64,000 nt of DNA from contig JAANBB010000151.1 of the NCBI GenBank assembly GCA_014621425.1, positions 17,836-81,835 of the forward strand. Direction: 5' to 3'. The position numbers and the translations under genes were made by a program. Numbering within the stretch: position 1 is the first letter of the stretch; every line of letters begins with the position of its first letter. The stretch is from Cylindrodendrum hubeiense (taxonomy: Eukaryota > Ascomycota > Sordariomycetes > Hypocreales > Nectriaceae). Shown here piece after piece: positions 1 through 10,809 of the stretch. The notes beneath the pieces were generated by a model. It was not told the origin of the DNA and did not search any database. It saw nothing but the letters and a program-made list of their open reading frames with translations.

Positions 1-377
1 TCTTTTGCGACCGTCCGTGTCGATCCAAGGAGGTTCTTTGCTGACAACGCATCTTTTGAGCCTTCGTCATACCAGTTGCTCTGCTTGGTGGCGTCGTTGG
101 CGCTCGTAATCAGAACACTGCGGTCGGCAGCATGGACCGTTGCCGACAGATCCTTGTTTCCAGTTGCATTGTTTTTTGATGAGGCCGTGATGGTAGCCAT
201 CTTCTTGCGCCGCTTGATGCGCTGTCCGGCCTCGTCCTCGGAGGATGAGTAGTCGCTGTCATCGCTGTCGGCGGGCGGTGGCGTCGCAGGTCGCTTTCTC
301 AGGTTCGCTTTGCCCTTTGCGCCTCTCTTTTTGAAAACAGCGACAGGCGCCACGGGCGCTTCACTTGAATCAGCCAT
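1..377 (-). CDS. cwc24: Pre-mRNA-splicing factor Cwc24 (5' part, runs off window)
   Basis: The minus strand from an ATG at 377 reads about 125 codons to the window edge without a stop. The N-terminus has a short Ala/Pro stretch, then VFKKRGAKGKANLRKRPATP, an acidic Ser/Asp run (DSDDSDYSSSEDE) and a basic RIKRRKK patch. This is the recognisable low-complexity N-terminus of Cwc24 (RNF113A in animals), a spliceosome-associated CCCH zinc-finger plus RING protein acting around the first catalytic step. The zinc finger and RING lie outside the window, so the call rests on the N-terminal signature only. A TCACGTG element sits about 110 bp upstream of the start codon (486-491). Confidence 0.8.
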   Translation of the reverse strand, partial: MADSSEAPVAPVAVFKKRGAKGKANLRKRPATPPPADSDDSDYSSSEDEAGQRIKRRKKMATITASSKNNATGNKDLSATVHAADRSVLITSANDATKQSNWYDEGSKDALSAKNLLGSTRTVAK

Positions 378-2507
378 TGTTCGTGATGTTTGTGGGGGTT
401 GGTTGTCGACAAGACAAGAGAGGCGTTGACGGCGCTTTGAAATCCATACCTCTGTCGCATGGTGGACGAATCTAGAATATGGATCACGTGCTGCCGTGCC
501 ATTTTCGTGGAGCCTTGACACGAAACGCGAGGGGTTCAATCACCCGACTTTTGTCGTTGAGCTACCCTATACCATCGATCGTCAAGATGAATTGCCCTGT
601 CGGCTCTATATAACCCATTTGCGAGTGATCTATGGGTTTGTATGTATATTTTAAGGCTTTTTACATTCTTTCCATGACGTGTTTGTACTCTAGAGATGCA
701 AACTACGTTTCTCCTTGATTCTACCAACTTTTTGTAAGCTGGTATCAAAAAGCGGTTCAGAATCATAGAACTCTAAGTCAACCGATGAGACTACCAGTAT
801 AAAAATAGTAACAATTAGCTTTCGGTTCAGTACCCCCCCAAAATTGTCAAAATTATAAACAAAGGGCCCATCTGCCTCTCTCCGGGTCCTCCTCACATTT
901 ATATCTTCAACGCCGTGCTGCCCGTCACGCCGTTGGCACAGCGCACACCTTGTCGAACCGTGGCTTGGTGTGGCTCAGTGTGGCGGGATGCCCTGTCTGC
1001 CCTAGCACCAGGGCTATGGTCCGTTCCCAATATCGCCTTGGTTGAAGTCCCACCTTGTAATTATGGATATCGCTTGGCCCGCAGAGGTTGGTAAATGCGG
1101 TGATAGAAATGATTGGCTGTGAGAAATGATTTTGGCATGCCCAGTGGCAGTCTGAGAAGAGGAAGACCGCCAAAGAACCTCCCCAACATCACAATTTCAA
1201 ATCATTCTATAATAACCACGAACGGCATGTGTGATGTACAGCCACTGGCGTGTTGAAAGGTGAGATTTACTTGTAATAATAACGGGAAGAAGAATTAGTA
1301 GACCAAGGCTCGTTTCTCGCCCTTCACCGTCTCTCACCGTGCGGCAGCTGCCCCACTGCGTTGCATCGCATGCTCGCTGTCGACCCATGATCCCGTATTG
1401 TCTACCGATTTGCGCCTTGCCCTACGCTACTATAATCAGCAGCACCAAAAACAACGGACAGAGGAAGATTCGCATCCACGGCGAGGCATGAAGGCCTCGT
1501 ATTCCTTGGCCTAGCTCCGGCATATTTTGATTATAGTCAGATCCGAAATGATGCCAAGTACAACACACCCAGGTCAACACACCAAGGTCGTGGACCGAGA
1601 CTCATATTCGGTGGGTTTACAGGAGCGGGGTTCACCTGGCTTGTCCAACATCGGATGCATTGTCATTGGCTGATGCTGGAAGGCACTGGGTGTAACACGA
1701 CTCCAGGTCGAGGGCGCAAGGATCAGCGCTTCTGGCCTCCACGCACAGTTTTCCGGGATAAGGAACGATGAGAGGACTCCATCTCCATCACCAAGTCTGT
1801 TCGCAACGGATCTAGAGAGTGTTGTAGTTGTCTGCTCGGCGACTAGTATATCGGCCAGCCAGTCAGCTAATCAGCGTCAGGTCTCACATGTCGACTTAGA
1901 CCAACAATTCCCTAGGTCATAGCTATCTCTCAGTCTCCAGCCAGTTTACTTGCATCGAGTGTGAGGCACAGCACCGATTCACCCACACCGTCAATCTTTT
2001 TCCGGCTGCGAACCCAACCAAACAACGGACATGGTAGCTAACACGATCAGAATGGCCAGAGAACTGGCAGCCAAATCAGTTGCGGATGAATTGGCAGGGC
2101 TGCGAATATACACGATTTACATATAATACCCGTGTCACTCGCCATGGACCTGGGATTGAAGTATCCCGCCGGAGATTTCCAATGCCTTTCCACACAGTGA
2201 ATGACTAGAACCTCTTGCGCAACGCCCGCACGGCGGTATCTTGTGCAACTGGGTGAAAGCAGTTGTGACACATCGATCCGGTTGGCAACTTGCACCCATG
2301 CGTAACGCCTCCACAACACATCCCTTGTGCAACTTGAACAGACGCAGCCGTGGCTAAATGTGGCGGTGCTTCCAACTACTTAAGGTAGCCGGGTGTACGG
2401 TGGGTGCCCAAAGCGACCGAGGAGACCATTGTCGATATCGCCGCCTGGCTGCCCCATCAATTATCGCAATTCCCAACATAATCACAGGGTATTCCATCCG
2501 GTAAACG
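378..2507. other. Gene-free stretch between cwc24 and the HNH gene
   Basis: About 2.1 kb containing only short unconvincing open frames on both strands, none with a recognisable domain or splice-linked continuation. It carries the divergent upstream regions of cwc24 (minus) and the HNH-like gene (plus), with TATATAA at 606-612. No tRNA, repeat or transposon signature was recognised. Confidence 0.5.
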
Positions 2508-3697
2508 ATGGCCTTTCATCGCCCGCAGTTCCCGGTCCCATCCACGGGCGAATATCATCGCCAACAGTGCATCGCCGTCTATCATCCAGCTTATAGATAC
2601 CCGCAGAGTTTACTGGTCAACCTTCCCCAGGTCGACGCCGTCGACTCTACCGGCCAACCCACTGGCCTCCACCACCGATCAGCCCTTCTTGCTTGCCAGA
2701 TCATCGCCCACAACGCTTTCGAGAAAGGAAAGTTGTATTTTGACCAGGACGGCAAATATCCAGTCATTGACAAGATACCACTTGATGGAGCCCTGCCCGA
2801 CACCTCGTACTTTTTTATTCTCGGTTCTGATCGTATGTACCCCTCCAAAACTCCAACAACATTTGCATATGTCTAACATTGCTCCTAGCCAAGTACAGAT
2901 ACCCCGTCGTCCCAAGCTTCCGCGATTGGCAGTTTCCGCACGATCGCATTCCAGGTTTGTGGCCGAAGCCAGTTAGTAGTCTTTCGTCCGACTTAACGAA
3001 GCGCTGCGCCGTGACCAGCCATGCTTCTGCCCTCACAGAAACCTACGTCATTCCGGTAGAAGAGGAAGAATGGTTCACTCAAAATGGAATGAACCGCTAC
3101 GGCGGCCTCATCAATCCTCGCCAATTGCGTAACCCCAAGAACTTGATCTACCTCAGAGCTGATATCCGTCGCCTCTTTGACGCGGGTCTTTTCGCCATCG
3201 CGCCGAAACCCGAACTCATCCTGAAGGAACCAGAAGCTGTCGCCGCGGCCGCGGCCGCGGGCCCGACAAACTATGTTGTGCATGTCTTCGGAGGTGATGC
3301 CCCCGAGTTTTGCGGCATCTACCACAACAGGTTGGTGCCAAACCTCGTCAACACCAGCCCGGAGTACCTCTTCGCCCGCTTCGCCTGGGCAGTCTTACAC
3401 CTAGTCAACCCATTCGTTATGGCGGGTACGCAGCGTAAGGTGATCCTATACCAACCCCACCAGGGCAGACCTCAATGGGCCGTTGAGGAGATATCCGGGG
3501 CAACCCTGGCCACCTGCTATGTGCGCCCTCCTCCCGGGACTATCAGCCCGGGGACGACGGTCCGACCGAGGGTCATCGATGTCGAAGCGTGGGCCTCCCG
3601 TACCGCTAATAACGCCATTGTTAGTGAGGAAATTGCAGTGGAAAGGGCTCGGAAGCGTGCTCGAATTAATGAGACACCTTGGATTGATCTCACTTAG
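2508..3697 (+). CDS. HNH-nuclease-domain-like fungal protein, probably catalytically degenerate
   Basis: Two exons, 2508-2832 and 2889-3697, are joined over a 56-nt intron (GTATGT...CCTAG) and give about 377 residues. The central part has the layout of the fungal HNH_2 domain: Cys (residue ~148), a hydrophobic strand, an acidic EEEEWF stretch, N (~193) in NLIYLRAD, then RRLFDAGLF. In the family the first strand normally ends in a His (AAHIVP type) and the last motif has a His before FD. Here these are Tyr (~161) and Arg, so nuclease activity is doubtful. The N-terminal ~105 residues resemble the usual leader of these proteins. A basic RARKRARI near the C-terminus could be a nuclear signal. 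Function is unknown; lineage-specific copies of such proteins are common in filamentous fungi. Confidence 0.65.
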
Positions 3698-4185
3698 GCT
3701 GCTGGATACAGACCGGGGATCAAAGGCGTTGGGGACTACAGTTTGATATAAAAGATGCAGCCATTTGGTTAGTTTGGCGTGGAGTAATATGTTATCATGT
3801 TCTTTATTTTATCCGAATTCTTTAACGTTTCTATCACGAAACCTGGAGTACGCTTTGAGTACAGGCGGGAGAATGGGACCAGTACGGGGAGCCTCAACTT
3901 ATTAATGTCCTGTGCCCGTGCAATATAATTTACGTATTCAAGAGCACCCCAAGGATTATAACTATCATCATAACTATTATAGTACTCTATGTCAACCGAC
4001 TCGTCCTAGGTAAATACATACCTACACTTGATAATTGTTACTCGCCACAGGCGCACCGCCACGCAATTAGTCACATCTGGCCAGTTAAAACACCACCACC
4101 TTCGGAACACCTTTCTTCTTCCAACTTAACTCCTCTCTGAATTACTTACTTGTGCATTTTGAAGAAACTACCTAAGAGAATCAAG

Positions 4186-5586
4186 ATGCGAGGCAGCTCC
4201 AACATTTTTGCCGGCTTCCAGGACGAGATCGTCAAGTCCCGTGTCGATCGCGAGCGAGAAGCATATTTTATGTCCATCACAGATTGGGATGTTTGCTGCC
4301 TTGCAGGGCGATATGTCAACGGTTACTGCCTTTACTTCAAGAACCCCAAGATCGGAAACTTCAATATCTGTTACTTTGTGCAATTTGATGATGGACAGCG
4401 ATTCGTTGTGCGAGTACCTTTGCCACCGTGCCTCGCGCTTGGTGCAAGTACGAAACTCGAGTCCGAGATAGCGACGATGGAGCAAGTGTTCAATCTAGAC
4501 CTGCTTCATACAAGACCAGGTGCTAACTAGGCAATCGCTAGACTAGTACGTGAGCGAACAGATATACCGGTCCCGAGAATCATTGCATATCAGCTTGGTC
4601 CTGGATCCGAACCCCTTTCGTCATTCCTTATCCTCGAATATGTGGAGGGCCGGACGCTCGCATCCTATAATCTCCAATCTATTCCATACGAAAAACGAGC
4701 TCGGCTCTATATATCGATTGCTAAGATCTTCATTCAGCTAAGGAAGCTCGAGTTTCCCTCCATCGGGTGTCTCACCAAGGGGAGGAATGGCCCTGAAGTT
4801 TCTAAAACTCCAGCTACGATCGACCTTAACGTACGAGAGCTGGAGGGTCTTGGGCCATATACAATCCAAGAATCGTACTACGCGCAGGGTCCCCTAAAGT
4901 CAGCAAATGACTATACTCGCATGAGACTAGAGACTTCATTCAACACATTCTTGCGGAGTCGGAATAGTGCCCCTGACTTGGCGTCTGGAAAAGAAGCTCT
5001 CTATCTTCATCACCGTTTTCGCCAATTTGCCGAGGAGTGGCTAGATAAAAATCTCGACAACGGCCCATTCGTCCTGGTGCACGGCGATTTCATGCCATGG
5101 AACCTTATTGTGAACGACGTTATGGAGATAACGTCCGTACTTGACTGGGAGTGGAGCCGCATCGTGCCGCGTCAGTTTTTCCTCCCTCCGCTATGGCTCA
5201 CTTCGCAAACGCCTGCTCAACTGGCCTGGCCCTCTGCATACGGTAAGATGCTGAAAGACTTCAAGTTGTTGCAAGGTATCCTGATGGGTCTTGAATTGGG
5301 TTCCCCCTACTCGGCTCGTCTTCATGATGAGTGGAAACAGGCGAGCAGGGACTGTGGTTTTCTAGTTGCTAATGCACTAGAGAACTCATCAGATGTGGAA
5401 TGGGTTGCGTATAGGCACATTTGCTCTACTCGGCACGAGGGCAAACACGAGATGGATGAGTTTATACAAGCCTTTATAGAGGAGGATCCAGCTCGCGAAG
5501 AGTTGATCAGAAAAAAGGTCAAAGAAAACGATGGTTACGAGGAGGAGCTTGCTCGGCTGAGACAAGATGATTCGCCCCTGAGTTAG
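4186..5586 (+). CDS. APH-fold phosphotransferase/kinase-like protein
   Basis: Two exons joined at about 4486-4541 (my frame-consistent choice is an intron of 4488-4541) give about 450 residues. The start at 4186 follows ATCAAG; an in-frame ATG at 4150 would add 12 residues. The protein has the aminoglycoside-phosphotransferase/choline-kinase layout. RFVVRVPLP carries the N-lobe strand. IPVPRIIAYQLG and FLILEYVEGRTL form the hinge. VLVHGDFMPWNLIV is the Brenner catalytic loop (HGDxxxxN). SVLDWEWSR supplies the metal-binding Asp. Fungi carry many such genes of unknown substrate. The canonical VAIK-like Lys is not obvious, with Arg in RFVVRV at that place. The tail ends in a charged helix. Function beyond the fold is not assigned. 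Confidence 0.7.
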
Positions 5587-5840
5587 CCATGGATGTCTGT
5601 ATCCAGGTCCCGGGTGTCGAAGCTCTCTACCAGGAGTCTTCCCGAATAGCACCGCGACATTATGATCCATGCGCTGCTGAGGTCACGTTTGCCTAGATTG
5701 TTGATGAACTTCCTCTTTGGTGTCTGTTCAAATTGAAGTGTCTTGGGCACGTAATAGTTGTCGTCAATAAGACAACCCCCAAATACGGGATTAAGCACTC
5801 GGTCATTACTCAACGGAACCATCCTGCAGATCCTGGCCAT
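5583..5840 (-). other. Unassigned open frame abutting the kinase-like gene
   Basis: An open frame of about 85 codons with protein-like composition (GGCLIDDNYYVPKTLQFEQ, then a Lys/Arg-rich stretch) ends exactly over the stop codon of the neighbouring plus-strand gene. I do not recognise it. It could be the remnant of an exon or a chance open frame. Confidence 0.15.
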
Positions 5841-6099
5841 CTAATAATACTTGGTCTCAACACATCCGGCTACATTCGAAGAGAAAGATATTGCCGATTC
5901 AACGATCGTATAAAGGGTGTCACCTTACCCTCTGTGAAACCATCACGTGCATCGAGCATGTAAGACCGTTCATGTACACCAGAGCACTGCAGGGGTTATT
6001 GATGTGTTGAACGAGACGAGACATCCTGTCCTCGTGGACCAACCCCATGCAGACAGGCCGGCAGAGGCGTGAGGGAATGCCGATAACAATACACACTAA

Positions 6100-6299
6100 T
6101 CACGAATACGCCCGAACGCTGAACTGCGTAGTACCGTGTACATCAACTGGCTAGAATCAGAAATGCCACTAGAAGAAATCACATCCTTGAAGAACCTCAT
6201 CACTATGCCAAAGTGGGACTGGATCGAGACTCGCATGAACGACCGGGTTAATGGACGGACGAATTTTCTTCGACTAGTAGCGTCCTCGATAGGGCATTG
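6100..6299 (+). pseudogene. Possible C-terminal gene relic
   Basis: A start-less plus-strand frame of about 66 codons runs from just after a TAA to a TGA and reads as a plausible protein end (INWLESEMPLEEITSLKNL, then MPKWDWIETRMNDRVN). No upstream exon or initiation codon could be connected to it, so it looks like the surviving 3' end of a decayed gene. Family not recognised. Confidence 0.2.
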
Positions 6300-7307
6300 A
6301 CGGGAATGACTCTTTTCTCTGTTGCCAAGGTGTGGTGGTGGGTGGTTCACACATGGCAGACATCATGAGTCAATCATGTTTACTTTCGTATGGCTTGACG
6401 ATGCGTGACGTGTCTGTGGGATGCAGAATCTCATGCTCAATATAATTAGGCAGCCATTGGCTCAGCAGACACGCGGACTTCCCATCTATACCGGGATCAT
6501 CATGTCACACTGCATGAATCGGCATCGGGAAGCATGAGTCTTTGTCAATGACGCTCAGTCGATCACCAGGCGGGAGATCTGATCATCTAAGATGCGCAAC
6601 ACGATGGGCAAAAAACAACAAAAGCCGCCAGTCGGCCATCGTCAGGGCCCACCACGGCACAGCACCGCGAATAAAAAGCGCGTGCGGCCAAGCCGGGGTA
6701 CGTACCGCTTGCGACCATCACACCCGGGTTGGACTGGTGGCTGTACGTAATTGGCTGGCGATGCCCCCCCTGTCGAGTCGTTCTGGAGAGAGAAATGAGA
6801 TGAAGTGTTATGCGACGGGGAAGCGACGGGGAGGCGACGGGGAACATAGCGGGGGCATCTCGTTTGTGGACTGTGGTCTGCGGTCTGTGGTCTGCGGTCC
6901 GCGTGAGTGCGTGTGTTTGTGCATGTTGTTATGATGACGGAATGCCGGGTCAGGGCAGACTGGGAGAAGCCAGAGTTATTCTGGGACGGGGGATCCGCAA
7001 GCTCCCGGCTGTCTGTGTCTGTTCGACGTGTGTGCGCCCGCGGGGGCATTCCGGAGGCGTCATCACCGAGCCCGTGTTCTGAGGTATGGGGTTTCTCTCA
7101 GCCCCGGGAGCAAGGAGGGTCCCGCCTCGTCCGGGTCTCGGCGGGCAGGTTTCGTTCGCACGACCCTTCATCCATCAACCGACTTTAACACCCTTGCTTG
7201 CGCTGTCGGGGTCGGTAATTAACCCGCGCAGCACCTGGTCCTGCACCCCGACGTTGGTCGGGTTGTCGGCCGGGGACAGTCGCAGGCGGCGGCAGCGAGC
7301 GCAGGGA

Positions 7308-7372
7308 GGCTCGGACAGAGGACTCGGACAGAGGACTCGGACAGAGGACTCGGACAGTAGACTCGGACAGAG
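7308..7372. repeat. 13-nt minisatellite, 5 copies
   Basis: Five head-to-tail copies of GACTCGGACAGAG (first copy starts GG, fourth ends GTA) lie in gene-free DNA. The unit is not a multiple of three, so it is not a coding repeat. Confidence 0.9.
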
Positions 7373-10148
7373 AGACAACCAGAGATTGAGGGACTGATGA
7401 GAGAGGTTCATCTCATCAACGCAAGTGATAGATCAGATGACGACCATCTGCCAGTGGCGCTGGTCCGGATCCGTTGGCTTCAATACAGGGCTGGGTTCTC
7501 AGCCTATGACATGCGCGAGCTCCGATGGCGTTGAGCGCCCTCATCTCGCCGTCCAACGGCGGCTAGGGGAGATCTAATAAGCCTTCCCACAGCCCTCGCC
7601 AGGGCTCTTCATTAGGGTTCCTCGCCGCGAGGTCTGGGTGGGCAGGGGCTCCTAGACCTATCACACCGGCGTCAGCGACTGTGGAGCGAGCGTGGAGCGA
7701 ACGTGAGGCTGCAAGAGGACGCCGGGAGAGGGCGGGCGGCAGCAGGAATGGGAGTTTAATATCTCGCTCATACTGCAGCGGCACCTCGTCGCTGGGGAAG
7801 CTGGCGCCGATTGTTTACTTGCGGCGATTGGCGCTGCTGATTCGACAGGCTGGCGTTGATGTTTACTGACACGTGAGATGTTTTCTTCGTTTGACTCTCC
7901 GGCATGCGTGACCAATGGGATTGCTAATGTCGACTGCAATCCTTCAATGTCCTTCCCCTTCCTGGGGTCCTGGCCCCTCCCAAGACAGTCTCTGGTGGAC
8001 AGGAGCCGAAACAAAATGGTCCATTCCTCGCCGGGTGAGCTGTGACATGCGAATTCCCTTTTTATCCATGGGGCCAATTAGCGCATTCCCGTACCATCTC
8101 CTCTCAAAGCCGAGGCCACGGATCTGCGCGTGGCCATGGCGATGTTGGGATCGCAAGACCGGGAACCAGGTTTTGCTGGCGGATATTCAGGAATGGCATC
8201 CAGGAGAAGCTCCGTACAGGGTAGGGGCGGCGCCGGATGTATGGAGGGTCTTCTGGACAGCAGAGGAGCTGCGCCTACCGATCCGTACTCTGTACATGGA
8301 GTAATTACAGCTCGAGTCTAGGAGAGCTGCACCTGAATCTAGGCCCGTCTACATTGAGCTGGGGTGGCCCGAAGAGTGGCTTGGGGGGCAGTCCAATAGT
8401 ACACGCTTGGTACCTGGCTAGCGAAGCAAAGCGTCAGCGGTGTTCCAGGTCCCATGTCCGTCGCCCATGTCCAGACTCCAGAGTCCCACTCTCCACGTTC
8501 CACCGCGACTCCACGGTCCTCCACCTGGACGCTCCCAATCCCAGCTCACAGTTTACGGTCCAGCCAGCCTGGGCACGCAGCTGTTAGCCGTAAGCAGCAT
8601 GCGGCACAGAGCAGCTCCCGGGCGGCCATGCAGCATCCTCGCTCCCCCTTGGGTTGTGCGTTCGTACTGGCCTCTAGTCGGCGCAGGGGGAAATCATCAG
8701 GTGCTCTGCAGCATGCAGCAGCCCCAGGGAAACTCGGTAGGGTATCCACATCCCACATCCCCTCTCCCCTCTTCCAAGAGGCACGGAGACGGAGGGACCA
8801 GGGCTCGTCGTCCGCAGTCAGTCCCGACAGGCCCTGAGCTTCGTCCAGCTGAGCCAGCGGCCCGGGAGACAGGCAGCTTCAACGCACAGTCGGCGCACAG
8901 CTCGCCTGCTGGACCTGGTCTCGCTCGGTCTGGGCGTTGTGAGTCGGGGCTAATATGCTCTCAGTCACCAACTGAACCAGGCTTGAAGAAAGAAAAAAAG
9001 AAGTAGGAGAGACGAGCAGGGAAAACGTACGTCTCAGTGCTCCGTACGTAGTACTACGTAGACCCGAGGCGACATCGTGTGTGTTTCTGGCTCCCTACCT
9101 GAACCTTCCCGGCCTGTCTCTGTCTCCGCCTCTGTCTCTGTTACTCTCTCTGCCACTCTCTCTCCGCACTGGCGCCTTGCCTCGTATCCTCTACTCCGTA
9201 CTCCGTGTCCCTCTTTCTGTCTTCCTTGCCCAGCACGCCAATAAGTGACGACGATAACGGCAGGCTAGGTACCTACCGACCTACCTAGAGGTGACTAGCA
9301 AATAGACGGACGACGTCAGTAGCCCACGGCAAGATCCAAGCCCCTCCACAGCTTGTCAGCTACCTAGCACCTAGCCGGATCCTTTGGGGTTTCTGCTGTC
9401 GGCTCCCCTGGCCCAATCATCGCCCCGACCTGTCACCTTCCCCTCGCTCCCCTCGTCGTTTTAGTCGTGCTACCGGATCGCGTCGTCTCATTTCCTTGCC
9501 GGCCTTGTCTGTCTGTCGTCGCCGTCGGCCTGTTCTCCTTTCTCCTTCTCCTGGACCTGTGCAGACCGCCTTTGGAGCTGCGGAAGCCATCACCGTACCT
9601 GTTTTACAGTCTTCCAGTACCTATTGGGCCTCGTCCTGCTTGCTTACTTGCTTACTTGCCTGCTGCATTGGTTAATTTGCCCTTCTCTCGCTCGTTGTCA
9701 TTTCGCATCGCCTGTTTTTCGGGGCGCTGTCCGGTCCCGTCTCACTCCACCAGCTAATTACTGCGACCAAGCCAAACAGCCCCGTCACCGCTGCGCCCCT
9801 AATCGGTCGATCCGGGTCTATTCTGGAAGCCAGAACAAAACCCTCTAGACCACTCCACTAGAGTAAAAGGACGGGACTTTTCTCTCTTTTGGCGCGCGCG
9901 TCTCACCGTCACACACCGTCGACTCTCTGGCTGACTATTGACGCCGTCGACTTGGGACAGGAGCACGTTCCGAGGTACAGTAGCCCCCAGCTATTCGCAC
10001 GCCGGACGTTTTGGGTGCCGCAGTGCAAGCCCCCCAGCGGCACGTACGCCTAGTCCTCAGCGCCCCCCAACCCGCCCGCCAGCGCCAATTGGGAATGATC
10101 AACAAGGGCACTGTCGCGCAAGTCTCGGGGTCCCATTCCAGCGTGTCC

Positions 10149-10272
10149 AGGTCCAGCATCGGGTCCAGTATCGGGTCCAGCATCGGGTCCTGCACCAGCT
10201 CCTGCACCAGCTCCTGCACCAGCGCTCCCGAATAACACTGCGGCATTGCGACACTGGCATTGCGACACTGCG
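10149..10272. repeat. Cluster of 12- and 14-nt tandem repeats upstream of apsA
   Basis: Three adjacent short arrays are visible. About four copies of a 12-nt GGGTCCAGCATC-like unit are followed by three copies of CTGCACCAGCTC (to ~10225), then two copies of CATTGCGACACTGG (about 10243-10270). They lie about 550-650 bp upstream of the apsA start codon. Confidence 0.8.
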
Positions 10273-10809
10273 TCAGCACAGGTGCAGCCACGCTTGCGCA
10301 CCCACTACGCACACACTGCAGCACGGTACTTACACTGCGCACTCCACCACGCGCAGCGCAGTGACAACAACAAGTCTGCCAACTGTTGTTGTTGACTTGC
10401 ACGGATTACTTGGTGCTTCCAGAACTTATTACTCCTCTGGGATCCTGCTTCGCCGTCTTTTCCTAGCCTCATCACCTTGTTTTTGCGGGCGCGCCTTTTG
10501 CCAATATTCTTTGCAATCTTCATTTGCAGCCGGGCCTGCTTTTTTTTCTGCTTTGACCTCTCTCCCTCTCCCTGCAGCCACTGCACGCCTGCACGCTGGC
10601 ACGCTGCCCACGCCCAGCTCTCCGCGCGGCACGCCAACTTTAATCACCCACCATCCCGCCGTCGCTCGTTTTCGTTCCCGGACAACACAACAACTTCAAC
10701 ACGCTCATCCACCACCCCGCGACGGGCCAGCTACGTCGTCCGTCCGCGCCTCTTGATGGTTCCAAGACGTTTCTAGGAACCTCTTCACCCCCGAGGGTCC
10801 ACCGCAATC

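Larger units (their letters stand above)
6300..10809. other. 4.5 kb gene-poor leader and intergenic region upstream of apsA
   Basis: The region is G+C-rich and low in convincing coding frames. The longest open frame (plus, 8440-9006) is compositionally biased and has no domain. A CT-rich tract (about 9090-9240), several ACCTAGGTA-type elements (9264-9293, 9358-9380) and short tandem repeats precede apsA. This suggests a long promoter and 5' leader for that gene. Confidence 0.45.

Noticed and set aside
520..545. tRNA B-box-like GGGGTTCAATCACCC
   Set aside because: No matching A-box, acceptor stem or anticodon arm could be folded around it; no convincing tRNA was found in the window.
7308..7372. 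CRISPR-like short repeats
   Set aside because: Units are directly adjacent with no spacers, and the genome is eukaryotic; simple minisatellite.
8440..9006. 188-codon plus-strand frame upstream of apsA
   Set aside because: Pro/Ser/Arg-rich, no domain, overlaps other open frames in GC-rich DNA; no splice-linked continuation.
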